Notes: generated by a model not told the origin, from the sequence alone. Numbered from the stretch's first letter, positions 6,546-15,414 are shown. The stretch: DNA of 64,000 nt from DASRFA01 sp035651755 (GCA_035651755.1 DASRFA010000013.1:434001-498000), one strand, 5' to 3'. Numbers and translations: made by a program.

Positions 6546-8738
6546 CTACAGCAGCGGTTTCCCGACGAGCGACGCCGGCGAGTAGCCCCAGACGCGCACG
6601 CCCTCGATGCGCCGCTGGTAGCGCATCCACCCGAGTTCGCGCAGGCACGCCGCAACCGAGGTCATCGCGTTCTGCGTGATCTTGTCGCGATCCATCGCGA
6701 TCTTCGATTCGGTCAGGATTTCGGCGACGGTCGCCCACTCCTTCGCCCGCAGGTACTGCGCCACGAACGGGAGCCAGGGCTCCTGAACGCGCCGCGCCTG
6801 CTGCTCTTCGCCGGCGAGTTCCTGGCCTTCGCGGTCGAGCCACCATGGCTCGCGCGCGCGGTATCGAGCCACCGCCTCGGCCCACAGCTGATCGCGGTCC
6901 TTTTCCAGTGCCGCGAGATTCAGGCGTCGGCACCGGACGGGCCAGAACCGCCGGTTGCCGGTATGGTCGCGGAGGTACGTGTCGTGGTTCGACGTGCCGA
7001 CGAAGATGCACTGACGCGGATGATCGCCGGTGACGCGCTCGAACGGCGCGCGGTAGCGGTCGATCTGGATCGTGATGAACTGCTTGACGCGCTCGGCATC
7101 GTGCTTCGAGATGCCGGCGAGCTCGCCCCACTCGACGATCCAGACACCGGAGAGTGTGAGCTGCGAGTCCTTCGACTCGAGCGACGGGAGGTGATCGGAG
7201 AACCAGGGGCCCGCGAGAATCCGGAGGGCCTGCGACTTGCCCTGACCCTGGTCGCCCTCCAGCACCGGCATCGTATCGACCTTGCAGCCGGGGTCGAAGA
7301 CGCGCGCGACCGCCGCGATCATCCACGCCGCGCCGACGCGCTGGGTGTAGCCGGTGTGCTCAGCGCCGAAGTAGGCGGCCAGCATCGTGTCGAGCCTCGG
7401 CTCGCGGTCCCACTCGAGGGACGACAGATAGTCGCGGACGGGGTGAAATGATCTCTCTTGCGATGCGGCGATCACCGCCTCGAGGACGGACTCCTTCGGG
7501 AGCGCTAGCTTCTTGAAGAGTGAGAGCCAGTGCTTGACGTAGGTCGTATGCTTGTCTTCGTAGTAGCCGGGCGTGCGCGGCTTCCTCATGCCGATGATTG
7601 GCGGCGGCGCCTTTGTCCAGTACGCGCGGTCCGCGAACTCACTCCAGGCAAAGACACCCTTCCACTCGTCGAGGTGCGCGAGCATAAGGGCGGCGTTGCC
7701 TGCCTCCTTCGTCACACGCCGCTCTTCATTTTGGCGGAGTGACTGACGCCAGTCAGGCTCGAGCTCCGTTGCGTCAGAATCCGAGGTGGCTTTTTGAGCT
7801 TGCGCCTGCGTCACTTCCGTCGCGATGCGCTTCGCGTGGGCGGGGAGCTGCTCGAGGACCTCGGCCTGCGTGCGGTGCGAGCAGTGGCTGTGGCTACAAT
7901 GGAACCAGCCGCGGACCTCGCCGGCGTTCGGGGCGAAGACGACCGTCGAGCCGTCGTACGCCTCGCCGACGGTGTGCTCGCTCAGCCAGGGGCAGAGGAC
8001 CGCGGCGGTGCCGGGGGCCCTGTTGATTCCGAGCCAGCCGGCGGCCTGGAAGGCCTTTCCCATAAAGCCGTCGGTCACGGCGGAGAGCGAGGCCTCGAAC
8101 TCGCGATCCTCCGAGGCGAGGCGATCGGTGACCCACGCCGGGCACTTCGCGATTTCGAGATCCTCGGGGTGGTGATCGGTCTCCCACTCGTAGTACTTGC
8201 CGCTCGCGTGCAGTGACGGCGGGGCGACGACGTACCCGCCCTCTCCGCGGATGTCGATCGCGCCCGGGACGAGCGCCTTCTGTTTCAGCTTGTCCTTGAC
8301 GTTGTCCGGCTTCTTGAAAATGTAGTGCACGCCGCCGCCGCCAGTGAGCGATTGCACCGTCTCGGGCAGCTTGCCGTACTTCGCCTCGAGCTCGCGGAGC
8401 GCGGCCATGCCGTCGACGTTGTGCATGTCGACGTCAAGGACGACGAGGTTCTTGCACCAGATGCCGATGTTCGCGAACGGCCGCTTCTTCCAGAGAACCT
8501 TGATCTGGTCGGGGTCGATCGTGCCATCCTTGAATCCGTTCGGGGTCGCCGGGTGCTTCCCGGGGTTCGAGCACTTCCCGGTCTCCGCGCGCGTCTTCGA
8601 GTTGTGCGGGCACGTGCAGTCACCCTTCGCCTTGTCGTACTCGAAGACCGGGAAGACGTAGAACCCGTATCGCTTCGCCAGCTCCGTCGCGAGGATCTCG
8701 GTACCGACCCTTCCCTTCGCCTCCTCACTCACTCGCAT
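6546..8738 (-). CDS. Primase-polymerase / VapE-type helicase fusion
   Basis: A 730-aa replication protein. The N-terminal bifunctional primase-polymerase domain (about 15-210) has a Cys-rich knob (C41, C43, C56) and the DVDMHN metal site at 102-107. The C-terminal P-loop helicase of the VirE/VapE/D5 type (about 430-640) has Walker A GDQGQGKS at 495-502, a VEWGEL Walker B-like block, sensor GTSN at 581-584 and the GNRRFWP arginine-finger motif at 594-600. A CxHxHC cluster at 281-286 may bind zinc. It would prime and unwind phage DNA. It overlaps the VRR-NUC gene stop by ten bases. Confidence 0.9.
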   Translation of the reverse strand: MRVSEEAKGRVGTEILATELAKRYGFYVFPVFEYDKAKGDCTCPHNSKTRAETGKCSNPGKHPATPNGFKDGTIDPDQIKVLWKKRPFANIGIWCKNLVVLDVDMHNVDGMAALRELEAKYGKLPETVQSLTGGGGVHYIFKKPDNVKDKLKQKALVPGAIDIRGEGGYVVAPPSLHASGKYYEWETDHHPEDLEIAKCPAWVTDRLASEDREFEASLSAVTDGFMGKAFQAAGWLGINRAPGTAAVLCPWLSEHTVGEAYDGSTVVFAPNAGEVRGWFHCSHSHCSHRTQAEVLEQLPAHAKRIATEVTQAQAQKATSDSDATELEPDWRQSLRQNEERRVTKEAGNAALMLAHLDEWKGVFAWSEFADRAYWTKAPPPIIGMRKPRTPGYYEDKHTTYVKHWLSLFKKLALPKESVLEAVIAASQERSFHPVRDYLSSLEWDREPRLDTMLAAYFGAEHTGYTQRVGAAWMIAAVARVFDPGCKVDTMPVLEGDQGQGKSQALRILAGPWFSDHLPSLESKDSQLTLSGVWIVEWGELAGISKHDAERVKQFITIQIDRYRAPFERVTGDHPRQCIFVGTSNHDTYLRDHTGNRRFWPVRCRRLNLAALEKDRDQLWAEAVARYRAREPWWLDREGQELAGEEQQARRVQEPWLPFVAQYLRAKEWATVAEILTESKIAMDRDKITQNAMTSVAACLRELGWMRYQRRIEGVRVWGYSPASLVGKPLL

Positions 8739-9211
8739 TCCCCAGCTCGCGCGCGACCGAGCGCCGCCATGGCCTCGTCAACGCTCCGCACCACCGCCCC
8801 AAAACCACCGTACCGCCGGACCAGCCGGAGGAACCGCTTCTGATCTTCTGTTGGATATTTTCCCGGTTGCTTGACCTCGAGCGCGATCCAGCGCGATAGC
8901 GTCACCTCCACCCCGTACAGGGTGACCTTCATCGCGAGCATGCCGACGAGGTCCGAGCCGCCCTTTCCGAGCCCGTACGGGACTCGGAATTCCCGGCCGG
9001 TGGTCGCGTCGACGTAGCGGGCGACGCCAGTCTGGTTCCGAAACACCGCTAGATCAACCTCCCGGCCGAGGGCGATCCGGATGTCGCGCTGGATCTTGCT
9101 CTCGAGCTCGTGTGCGAGGTCGCGCACGGCCCCCGCGGAGCCGTGCGCTTCGACGCCTCGCCGCCGGCGGGGTGGTCGCTTACTTTCGAGAGACTGCGAC
9201 CGGCGGCCCAT
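8729..9211 (-). CDS. VRR-NUC domain nuclease
   Basis: A 160-aa protein with VRR-NUC (PD-(D/E)XK) features: GSDLVG, then IALEVKQPG (the E-x-K metal site), TEDQKRFL and a GG...VRSVDEA C-terminus. In phages such single-domain proteins act as Holliday junction or DNA-repair nucleases. The long basic N-terminal extension before residue 35 suggests the true start could be later (a GTG near residue 29). Adjacent to the primase-helicase. Confidence 0.85.
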   Translation of the reverse strand: MGRRSQSLESKRPPRRRRGVEAHGSAGAVRDLAHELESKIQRDIRIALGREVDLAVFRNQTGVARYVDATTGREFRVPYGLGKGGSDLVGMLAMKVTLYGVEVTLSRWIALEVKQPGKYPTEDQKRFLRLVRRYGGFGAVVRSVDEAMAALGRARAGECE

Positions 9212-9226
9212 CCGAGCGACCTGCGG

Positions 9227-9472
9227 TCATCGTGCTGCCGCCACGCGTCGCCGAAACGGAACGAGGGCGGCCGTTTTGACGATCGCGCGCGACGCCTGGA
9301 TCTTCGCCGCGAGCAAAGTGCTTTCGAATCCGCCGTCGATGTCGACGTTGCCGATGACGTACCAGACGCGCCAGCTCCACCTCCGTCCTGGCCTTCGCCA
9401 GATCTCGATGCGACGGGAGTCAACCGCCCAGGCGTAGTGGCCGGGCTCGCGGATGATTCGGCGGGGCTTCAT
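9227..9472 (-). CDS. Phage hypothetical protein
   Basis: An 81-aa basic protein with many Trp, Tyr and Arg residues in a beta-strand-like pattern in the first half. The ATG overlaps the upstream helicase stop (ATGA), so it is translationally coupled to it. No family recognised. Confidence 0.6.
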   Translation of the reverse strand: MKPRRIIREPGHYAWAVDSRRIEIWRRPGRRWSWRVWYVIGNVDIDGGFESTLLAAKIQASRAIVKTAALVPFRRRVAAAR

Positions 9473-10671
9473 CGCGCCACCCACCACAGGCTCCGCTTCG
9501 CCCGTGTCGCCGCCGTGTACGTCCACCGCTCGTGCGTCCATCCCGGGATCCTCGGCGCCTCGATCACGACGACGTGGGGCCACTCCGAGCCCTGCGCCTT
9601 GTGACAGGTGATCGCGTACGCGTAGTCGAGCTTGACGACCGCCCGCTCGTCGACGGGGGGCTCGAGGCGCGGGAGACCTGCGTAGGAGACGTTCCGGAGG
9701 CGCGGGTCACCGATGCGTCGCAGCTCCGCGCGTCCGTCCTCGGCGCTGATCCACTCCAGCAGCCACGTCTCGCCGTTGTAGACGCCCTGCCGGTTCGACA
9801 GGGAGATCACGCGGTCGCCCTTCTCGGCGAGCTCGGGGTGGCGCCCGTGAATATGGCGCGCCTTCGCGTTCAGCCGCTGCCGCGACGCGTTCGTGGCGAC
9901 GATCAGCTGCCACTCGGGATCGCGGAGGTTTCTGAGGATGCTGTCGTCGATGTGCGGAACGAGCCGCACGGCACCGGTTGTCGAGACCCACTCGCGCGCG
10001 CGCCGACCGCTCCGGAGATGGAACGCGAAGTGAGCGATCTCGCCGGCGTTCCGGTGCACCGTCTCGAGGCGGACGTCCGGGTTGAAGATTGGGTTCGCTG
10101 CGCCGTCGTTTTCGACCGGTTCGAGCTGCCCGTGGTCGCCGACGAGAATCAGCGTCGGGACGAGCTTCTGCAGATCCTCGAGGAGCTTACCGGAGAGCAT
10201 CGACGCCTCGTCGACGACGACGATGTCCGCTTTCGCCGCGTTCTCCGGGCGGAGCGACTCCGAGAAGTCGAGACACGCCCGGCCGCGCGCATCCTCATAC
10301 TCCCGCGGCTTGCCGTAGATCAGCGCGTGCACCGACGTCGCCGGGATCCCCTTCGCACGGAGCACCATCGCGGCCTTCCACGTGGGCGCCACGACGGCGA
10401 CGCGGCAACTTCGGAGTCGGCGGATCGCGTGCGCGACGAGCACGGTTTTCCCCGTGCCCGCGAGGCCGCCGATTGTTGTGATGCGACGCTGACGGGAGAG
10501 CGTGAGCGCGATGTCGAGCGCATCTTGCTGTTCCTGCGTCAGGTCGGGCAACTCGACGCTTCGGACGTCACCCTGCGGACGGTGGTAGGGGACGCGCTCG
10601 ATTTCCGCCTCGCGCTGGAGAACATTGTCAATGAACTCGTCGAGGCCGTCGTCGTAGGTAGCTAGGCTCAC
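9469..10671 (-). CDS. RecD/Dda-like SF1 helicase
   Basis: A 400-aa superfamily-1 helicase: Walker A GLAGTGKT at 69-76, motif Ia APTWKAA, Walker B DEAS at 154-157, motif III GDHGQLEP at 178-185 and a C-terminal UvrD_C_2-type block with THCHKAQGSEW-like motif (here CHKAQGSEW) and TAATRA. Likely a 5'-3' DNA helicase in phage replication or recombination. The GTG start at 10671 overlaps the SF2 helicase stop (GTGA); the longer reading to 10917 is an extension into that gene. Confidence 0.88.
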   Translation of the reverse strand: MSLATYDDGLDEFIDNVLQREAEIERVPYHRPQGDVRSVELPDLTQEQQDALDIALTLSRQRRITTIGGLAGTGKTVLVAHAIRRLRSCRVAVVAPTWKAAMVLRAKGIPATSVHALIYGKPREYEDARGRACLDFSESLRPENAAKADIVVVDEASMLSGKLLEDLQKLVPTLILVGDHGQLEPVENDGAANPIFNPDVRLETVHRNAGEIAHFAFHLRSGRRAREWVSTTGAVRLVPHIDDSILRNLRDPEWQLIVATNASRQRLNAKARHIHGRHPELAEKGDRVISLSNRQGVYNGETWLLEWISAEDGRAELRRIGDPRLRNVSYAGLPRLEPPVDERAVVKLDYAYAITCHKAQGSEWPHVVVIEAPRIPGWTHERWTYTAATRAKRSLWWVAR

Positions 10672-12149
10672 GCAGCAAGCTCCTCTCTGATCCAGTTGGT
10701 CGGCGGCCACTTGCCCAGCAGGGACTTGAATCGCACCGCCGCGAAACTCTTCTTGTAGCCGCGCTCGTTTTGGAACTTGACGAGGTCGCGGAAGATCTGT
10801 CGGCGCTCGTCCTCGGCGAGCTCGGGGGTCTCCTCCGGGAAGAGCTTCTGGTACTCCTTGACGCCCCACGTGAGATCCCAGCCGCGCTCGCGACAGAGCG
10901 CGGCGAGGCGGATCCACTCGCGCTGCTTTGCGCCGTCCGGCGTCGCGCCGCCGGCGAAGACGCGCTTGAGTTCGATGTCGTAGATCCGCGGCGCTGGCGC
11001 GGGCTCGGAGCCGGGCGGCGGGAAGGCGAAGCCACAGCGCTCACAGACCGCAGGCGAGCCGGGATAGACCGCGCCGCACTCCGGGCACTGCCGGAGGGAT
11101 GGCGTCGCGCGCTGGATCGCGCGTCCGTCGAGCGAGTAGACGCGGTCCTCGGTCGGGAGCCCGAAGCGAAGCACCGAGCCCATGAGGTCGATGATGATGG
11201 CGTCGGGCTTCCCTGGAAACGGACGGAGCACCCTGCCCGCACACTGAAGATAGGGGCCCTCGTGGTTGAACTTGCGCGCGAAGATGCAGACGCGGGCCGC
11301 GGGTACGTCGACGCCCTCGGTGAGCGTGTAGACGTTCGTGAGCACGCGGATCTCGCCGGCCGTGAAGGCGTCGAGCCATTCCTTCCGGTCGCCCGACCTT
11401 GTGCGCTCCGAGATGCAGCGCGCCTCGACGCCGGCGTCGCAGAACTGCTTCGCGAAGTCCTCGGCGACGTCGACGCGCGTGCAGAACATGAACGCGCGCT
11501 CGCCCTGGCCGAGGGAGAGGTAGGTTTCGACCGGATCGCGCGCGAGTCCGGCGCCCGTGTCCGCGATCGGTGCGTAGGCCTGGCAGTCGACGAGGTGCCC
11601 CTCGCGGACAAGGTCCGGGTAGCGCGCCGCGACCACGAGCTCGGAGAAGACGTCACCGAGAGCCTGGCCGTCCTGTCGCTCGGGCGTCGCCGTCAGGCCG
11701 ACGACCGCGGCGTCGGGGTATGCCTCGAGGAGCGTTGACCAGAGGTTGCTGGCCACGAAATGATGTACTTCGTCTAATACTATCCTTGACGCAGCCGGCC
11801 GCTCGCCGCGCGCGAGGAGCGTCTGGATCGTGGCGACGCGGATCCGCGGGTTGTGGCCCGGTTCGGCGCCGGCGCCGACGAAGCCGACCGAGTTGCCGCC
11901 GATCACTCGCGCGATCGCGTTCCGGGCGTCGGTGAGGAGCTCGCGGCGGTGGACGATCCAGAGCCCGGTGTCATTATGCAGGAGAGGCGCGCCGCGGACG
12001 CCCGTGTAGCCGGAGAGCCACGACGTTCCGAGAAGCGTCTTTCCAGATCCCGTGGGCGCGACGAGACAGACGCGCCGCTGGCCACGCTCACTGATCGCGG
12101 CACGCACGTTCGACAGGGCGCGTTGCTGATATTCGCGGAGCGTGATCAA
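10668..12149 (-). CDS. SF2 DEAD/DEAH-type helicase with zinc ribbon
   Basis: A 493-aa superfamily-2 helicase: Walker A PTGSGKT at 32-38, DEVHH at 126-130, TATPER at 153-158, and a C-terminal helicase domain ending in QCAGRVLRP. A CPECG...CERCG zinc ribbon lies near residues 355-373, followed by a helical tail. This arrangement is typical of phage/prophage helicases near primases. The start is TTG at 12149, overlapping the upstream stop (TTGA). Confidence 0.88.
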   Translation of the reverse strand: MITLREYQQRALSNVRAAISERGQRRVCLVAPTGSGKTLLGTSWLSGYTGVRGAPLLHNDTGLWIVHRRELLTDARNAIARVIGGNSVGFVGAGAEPGHNPRIRVATIQTLLARGERPAASRIVLDEVHHFVASNLWSTLLEAYPDAAVVGLTATPERQDGQALGDVFSELVVAARYPDLVREGHLVDCQAYAPIADTGAGLARDPVETYLSLGQGERAFMFCTRVDVAEDFAKQFCDAGVEARCISERTRSGDRKEWLDAFTAGEIRVLTNVYTLTEGVDVPAARVCIFARKFNHEGPYLQCAGRVLRPFPGKPDAIIIDLMGSVLRFGLPTEDRVYSLDGRAIQRATPSLRQCPECGAVYPGSPAVCERCGFAFPPPGSEPAPAPRIYDIELKRVFAGGATPDGAKQREWIRLAALCRERGWDLTWGVKEYQKLFPEETPELAEDERRQIFRDLVKFQNERGYKKSFAAVRFKSLLGKWPPTNWIREELAA

Positions 12150-12442
12150 TTTAGCGCCCCGAGCTCGGCGCCGAGGTGCGCCTGTTCGTCGTGGTCGTAG
12201 ATCGCGGTGAGCGCGTTCAGGAATGGGGCCGGCGCGCGATTGGACGCACGACGAATGTATTCATCGGCGTCGTTAATGAAGAGTTCGTGCATTCTGTTGT
12301 ACTGCTCGCGCGTTCCGTTCAGCTCGATGTACGTGATGGTCTCCGAGCACTTGCGGCATTCGAAGCAAAGGTTTGCCCCCGTGCAGTCGTCGCAGTACGG
12401 CGTCAGGTAGACCCCGTAGCTAGGGTGCGCCTTCGGTCTCAC
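12146..12442 (-). CDS. Phage zinc-knuckle protein
   Basis: A 98-aa protein with CDDC and CFECRKC pairs in the first third, a likely zinc-binding knuckle, and an acidic helical C-terminus. The GTG start overlaps the endonuclease VII gene stop (GTGA). It could be a nucleic-acid-binding accessory of the adjacent helicase; function unknown. Confidence 0.6.
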   Translation of the reverse strand: MRPKAHPSYGVYLTPYCDDCTGANLCFECRKCSETITYIELNGTREQYNRMHELFINDADEYIRRASNRAPAPFLNALTAIYDHDEQAHLGAELGALN

Positions 12443-13002
12443 GCGGCCATACCCGTCTTTGCGCCATGGAGTCGAAGGTATTCGGCGGCCCCTTCTAGAT
12501 TCTCGGCGTTTTCTCCGGCGAATCCAATGAGAACGTTGCATCTACTGCAAAGAATCCCGCGGACCGCCCCAGTTCTATGGTCATGGTCAACGTGCCAGTC
12601 CTTGTTCCATCGCGGTGTTTGGGAATGACAAATTGCGCACCCACCCTGACTGGCAAGTAGGTCGTTGAACTTTTCGATAGTGAGGCCGTACTTCGACTGA
12701 AGGCACCATGCTCGGTACTTCTCACGATGGCCGCTCTTTGCGCGCCTTTCTTTTTGTTTTTGGCGGTCTTGTTCGCGCCTCCCGGCCGACAGGCACCGCA
12801 CGCATAGTCGAGCTAATGACGACCTAGTAACCCGCGATTGACCGCACTTCTCGCAAGAGATGGTGATCTCCCGCCTGATAATTGGGCGATGGCCACTAAT
12901 ATAGTCCACCGGCTTCCCCTTGCGAGTGCCGGCACGCGCGCTGGTTTTCTTTGCGATGCGGGTTGCTTGACCGCAGCCGCATCTACATAGTCCGCCACTC
13001 AT
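12439..13002 (-). CDS. Endonuclease VII-like HNH protein
   Basis: A 187-aa protein. The C-terminal domain has the recombination endonuclease VII signature: CAICH, HVDHDHRTGAVRGILC, SRCN and an LG..GEN tail. Family members resolve branched DNA or act as free-standing HNH nucleases. The N-terminal half holds two further Cys pairs (CRCGCG; CEKCG) and a basic linker. ATG with GAGGT eight bases upstream. Its composition is somewhat AT-richer than its neighbours, as is common for mobile HNH genes. Confidence 0.82.
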   Translation of the reverse strand: MSGGLCRCGCGQATRIAKKTSARAGTRKGKPVDYISGHRPIIRREITISCEKCGQSRVTRSSLARLCVRCLSAGRREQDRQKQKERRAKSGHREKYRAWCLQSKYGLTIEKFNDLLASQGGCAICHSQTPRWNKDWHVDHDHRTGAVRGILCSRCNVLIGFAGENAENLEGAAEYLRLHGAKTGMAA

Positions 13003-13373
13003 CGAGAGCTACCTCGCGCGGACTTAAGCAGTTGCGCAATTCTGGGCGGCGAGTAGGTCGGAGGCTTGACTAGTTTTCCGAGCGCATTTTTAGTGCCGCC
13101 AACTTTTGACATATTGCTTCGGTGAATCTCCCAGAAGAACGGCTCGAGGTCGATCCCGAACGCGACGGCGGTGCCGAGGACGACGTAGATCAGGTCGCAC
13201 ATGCCGTCGATGGCCCCGACGAGATCCCCGTGCATGATCGCGTAGGTGGTCTCGTTGGCCTCCTCGTCGATGAGTGTCGCGCGAAGCTCGGGCTCGCGGA
13301 TCATCGGCGTGTCGCCGATCGTCAGGTCGAAGGCCTGGTGGAATTGCTTGACGGCGTTCTGTGAATCTTTCAC
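12999..13373 (-). CDS. All-alpha NTP pyrophosphohydrolase (MazG/HisE-like)
   Basis: A 124-aa protein with the phage all-alpha NTP-PPase pattern: REPELRATLIDEEANET (metal-binding EExxE-type), DGMCDLIYVVLGTA, and HRSNMSK near the C-terminus. These enzymes cleave nucleoside triphosphates to monophosphates and pyrophosphate. GTG at 13373 with GAGGAG upstream, overlapping the previous stop (GTGA). Confidence 0.82.
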   Translation of the reverse strand: MKDSQNAVKQFHQAFDLTIGDTPMIREPELRATLIDEEANETTYAIMHGDLVGAIDGMCDLIYVVLGTAVAFGIDLEPFFWEIHRSNMSKVGGTKNALGKLVKPPTYSPPRIAQLLKSARGSSR

Positions 13374-13588
13374 GGCAATCTCCTCGGACGCCCGTCGTGG
13401 CGGTACGTCGTTCCGTCGGCACGAAGCAGCTCGTCCGGGTCGAGCGCGAATCGCCGGCAAAGGTCGGTGGCGTACGTGCTCCCGACGGCTAGGGTGTCGG
13501 CGACTGCTGCCCATCGCGGTTGACCATTACGTCGCGGGCGCACGTTGCGGATGGCGTTCCGGACTAGGACGGCGTCGTGTGACTTCAT
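13370..13588 (-). CDS. Phage small helix-turn-helix-like protein
   Basis: A 72-aa basic protein. Residues about 20-52 (W-A-A-V-A-D-T-L-A-V-G-S-T-Y-A) have the spacing of a helix-turn-helix, followed by an Arg-rich tail, so DNA binding is plausible. ATG overlaps the upstream stop (ATGA). A regulatory role is inference. Confidence 0.5.
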   Translation of the reverse strand: MKSHDAVLVRNAIRNVRPRRNGQPRWAAVADTLAVGSTYATDLCRRFALDPDELLRADGTTYRHDGRPRRLP

Positions 13589-13809
13589 GCGGCGCTCGCG
13601 TGGTGGATGCAGCCGAAGCGCTCGCCGACGACCATGTCGCCGCCCATGACGACGACGATCCGGTTGTCCGCCTCGCGCAGGTCCACGGACTCCGGTCGTG
13701 ACACCCACGGGTGCCGACAGCGGCCAAAGTGCGGCTTTGTGCGCGATCGCTCGAAGTATCGGCACGTCGCACACCGGTTGCGATCGATCTCTCGCTGGTG
13801 GTCATTCAT
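13585..13809 (-). CDS. Phage zinc-ribbon-like protein
   Basis: A 74-aa protein with CATCRYF, then GRC and FGCIHH near the C-terminus, the layout of a widespread phage family of small Cys4-type proteins with no known function. ATGA overlap with the upstream gene; no independent ribosome binding site, so translation probably depends on coupling. Confidence 0.6.
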   Translation of the reverse strand: MNDHQREIDRNRCATCRYFERSRTKPHFGRCRHPWVSRPESVDLREADNRIVVVMGGDMVVGERFGCIHHASAA

Positions 13810-14012
13810 GGGAGGAGAAGGAGGCGCCCCGACTTCGCGCGCGCCGCGTACGGCTCGATGACGTAAGTGCCGATTCCGTCCCGGCGCAGCTGCTTGACGG
13901 CACGCCGCAGGAGGTTAGCCCACGACTCCGCGGTGTGACGCTCGAAGCGATACTCGTCGCCGATCGCCACGCCGTCGCCGTCGAAGGCCCAGGCGAGGGT
14001 AGGGGCGGGCAT
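13806..14012 (-). CDS. Phage hypothetical protein (68 aa)
   Basis: A 68-aa protein starting at an ATG that overlaps the TGA of the frameshifted cupin-like gene (TGATG). It has an AFDGDGVAIGDEY stretch and an Arg-rich helix. The single-base frameshift upstream places the first half of the cupin-like gene in the same frame as this gene, which makes automated callers fuse them. Confidence 0.55.
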   Translation of the reverse strand: MPAPTLAWAFDGDGVAIGDEYRFERHTAESWANLLRRAVKQLRRDGIGTYVIEPYAARAKSGRLLLLP

Positions 14013-14489
14013 CAGTCGCTCTCTCCGTCCGGCTCGAGGACGGTGTGGTAGTTCTTCCAGTGCACCCAGCCGTTGGCTGTCTGGAATCCCCATCGCCGGC
14101 GCTTCGGGCCGTGGACGAAGAGGGTCGTGGTCGGCGCACCGCCAGCGAGCTCGAGCCAGTGCAGGGACTCGGCGCGGCGGAACAGAACCGACCCCCCCCG
14201 GTCCGTGCCAGCGAGTCGGCATTCCGGGACGATGCTCCCAGTACCCGCCGCGCAGGATCAGGGTGCAGTAGTCCCAGGGGTGGTCGTGGTGATCGCGGTC
14301 GTCGTCCGAGCGAAGGATCACGTGGATGCGAGCGCTCAAGCGCGGCGAGTCTTCACCCTTGTAGTTCTTGACGGTGCCCTTCGAGCGCCAGATCCAGTAG
14401 CGCTCCATGTATCCGTCGAGGTGGAAGTAGGGCGTGCGCTTGCCGCGCTCGAGCAGTCTCTCGGCGATCCAGTCGAGTAGGCGGATCAT
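14012..14489 (-). pseudogene. Cupin-like phage protein with frameshift in a G8 tract
   Basis: Reading from the ATG at 14489, the N-terminal half has RIHVILRSDDDRDHHDHPWD, a cupin-like His-rich motif with LRGGYWEH. The matching C-terminal half (SVLFRRAESLHW, LFVHGPKRRRWGF, GWVHW) continues only in the other frame. The switch falls at eight C's on the plus strand (14192-14199); removing one base restores a 158-aa protein. It may be a sequencing error, a real mutation or a slippery phase-variation tract. Confidence 0.7.
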
Positions 14490-14569
14490 CGTCGAAGCTC
14501 CCGCCGAAGTGTCGCGCGCCCCTCGTCCGTCGGCGCGAAGAACAGCAGCGACTGCACAAGCGCGCTCAC
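14486..14569 (-). CDS. Phage micro-gene (27 aa)
   Basis: A 27-residue frame flanked by overlaps on both sides: its GTG overlaps the upstream stop (GTGA) and its TGA overlaps the next ATG (ATGA). Without it the cluster would have an 80-base gap. The peptide is hydrophobic at the start and Arg-rich at the end. Real translation seems likely from the junctions; function unknown. Confidence 0.4.
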   Translation of the reverse strand: MSALVQSLLFFAPTDEGRATLRRELRR

Positions 14570-14832
14570 GACTTCGTCGTCCCGCGCGCCTTCGCTCGCC
14601 GGCGTTCCCACTCCAGCGTGGGATTGCTCTCCACGCGGCAGTTGTGATCCTCGCGATTGAAGAGGTTGTAGAGCAGGATCCGATCGGCCGGCTTCATCGT
14701 CCGGACGATCTGGAGCATCTGCTCCAGCGCGAGCTTGTTGTCGTTCGTTGCCGACGGATTCGGAAGCGTCGGCGGCTCGCTCGATGTCTGCGGCGTCCAC
14801 GGTGGCGCTAGGCCGCCCATCCCGGGGTACAT
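14566..14832 (-). CDS. Phage hypothetical protein
   Basis: An 88-aa protein with a Pro/Ser/Thr-rich N-terminal third and a helical, basic C-terminal half. ATG at 14832 abuts the upstream stop (TGAATG). No family recognised. Confidence 0.55.
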   Translation of the reverse strand: MYPGMGGLAPPWTPQTSSEPPTLPNPSATNDNKLALEQMLQIVRTMKPADRILLYNLFNREDHNCRVESNPTLEWERRRAKARGTTKS

Positions 14833-14988
14833 TCACCAGTCCCTCACGAGGGCGTCGGCGAACGCGCGGGCCTTGTCCGCATCGGCGGCCGCGTCTTCGA
14901 TCGAGATCAGCGGGCGCATGATGCGGCCCGTGCATCCGTATGCGACGGCCGCGAGCACCCAGACTGCGTTCCGAACGATCGAATTCAT
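14833..14988 (-). CDS. Phage small protein with hydrophobic N-terminus (51 aa)
   Basis: Fifty-one residues, ATG at 14988 preceded by a near-perfect GGAGGTAGGG. Residues 8-17 are hydrophobic and followed by GCTG, so it may be a small exported or membrane-associated peptide; the lipobox is imperfect (Tyr at -2). The C-terminal half is an acidic helix. Too short for standard gene calling but well supported by its ribosome binding site. Confidence 0.5.
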   Translation of the reverse strand: MNSIVRNAVWVLAAVAYGCTGRIMRPLISIEDAAADADKARAFADALVRDW

Positions 14989-15067
14989 CCCTACCTCCAC
15001 CACCACCGCGGCTGGCCGCGCCCCGCGTGCGCATAATCGCGCGAGGCGCGGCCGCCCGTAGCCGCGA

Positions 15068-15304
15068 CTACTGCCGCGGCGTCCTGCAGCCCGGAACGAT
15101 CGCGTCCGCGATGTCCTCCTTCAGCTCGCGGTACCAGCCCTCGCTGAAGGCCTTGCGGTCCGCCTCCGGAACGCGGCTCTTCGCGCCCTCGACGATCGCG
15201 TTGGCGCGCTGCCGCGCGGGCTGGCACTGCTTCTCGGTCGGCTTGGCGAACGCCGGCAGGGCGCACGCGAGGACGAGGGCGAGTGCTGCAACGATTTTCT
15301 TCAT
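15068..15304 (-). CDS. Exported phage small protein
   Basis: A 78-aa protein starting MKKIVAALALVLACALPAFA, a clear signal peptide with probable cleavage after AFA at residue 20, leaving a 58-aa periplasmic domain with two cysteines that could pair. ATG at 15304 has GGAAGG upstream. A longer in-frame reading starts at 15418 with an ATGA overlap, but it would bury the signal peptide. Function unknown. Confidence 0.6.
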   Translation of the reverse strand: MKKIVAALALVLACALPAFAKPTEKQCQPARQRANAIVEGAKSRVPEADRKAFSEGWYRELKEDIADAIVPGCRTPRQ

Positions 15305-15414
15305 GGGTTCCTTCCCCCTTGGTTGAAAACGCGGCAAGAACGGGTGCCGCTGCCCGAAGGAGCGCAGGATCGCGCTCACGGTCATGCTGTCTCGCCGCGG
15401 GCGCTTGACGGGCT

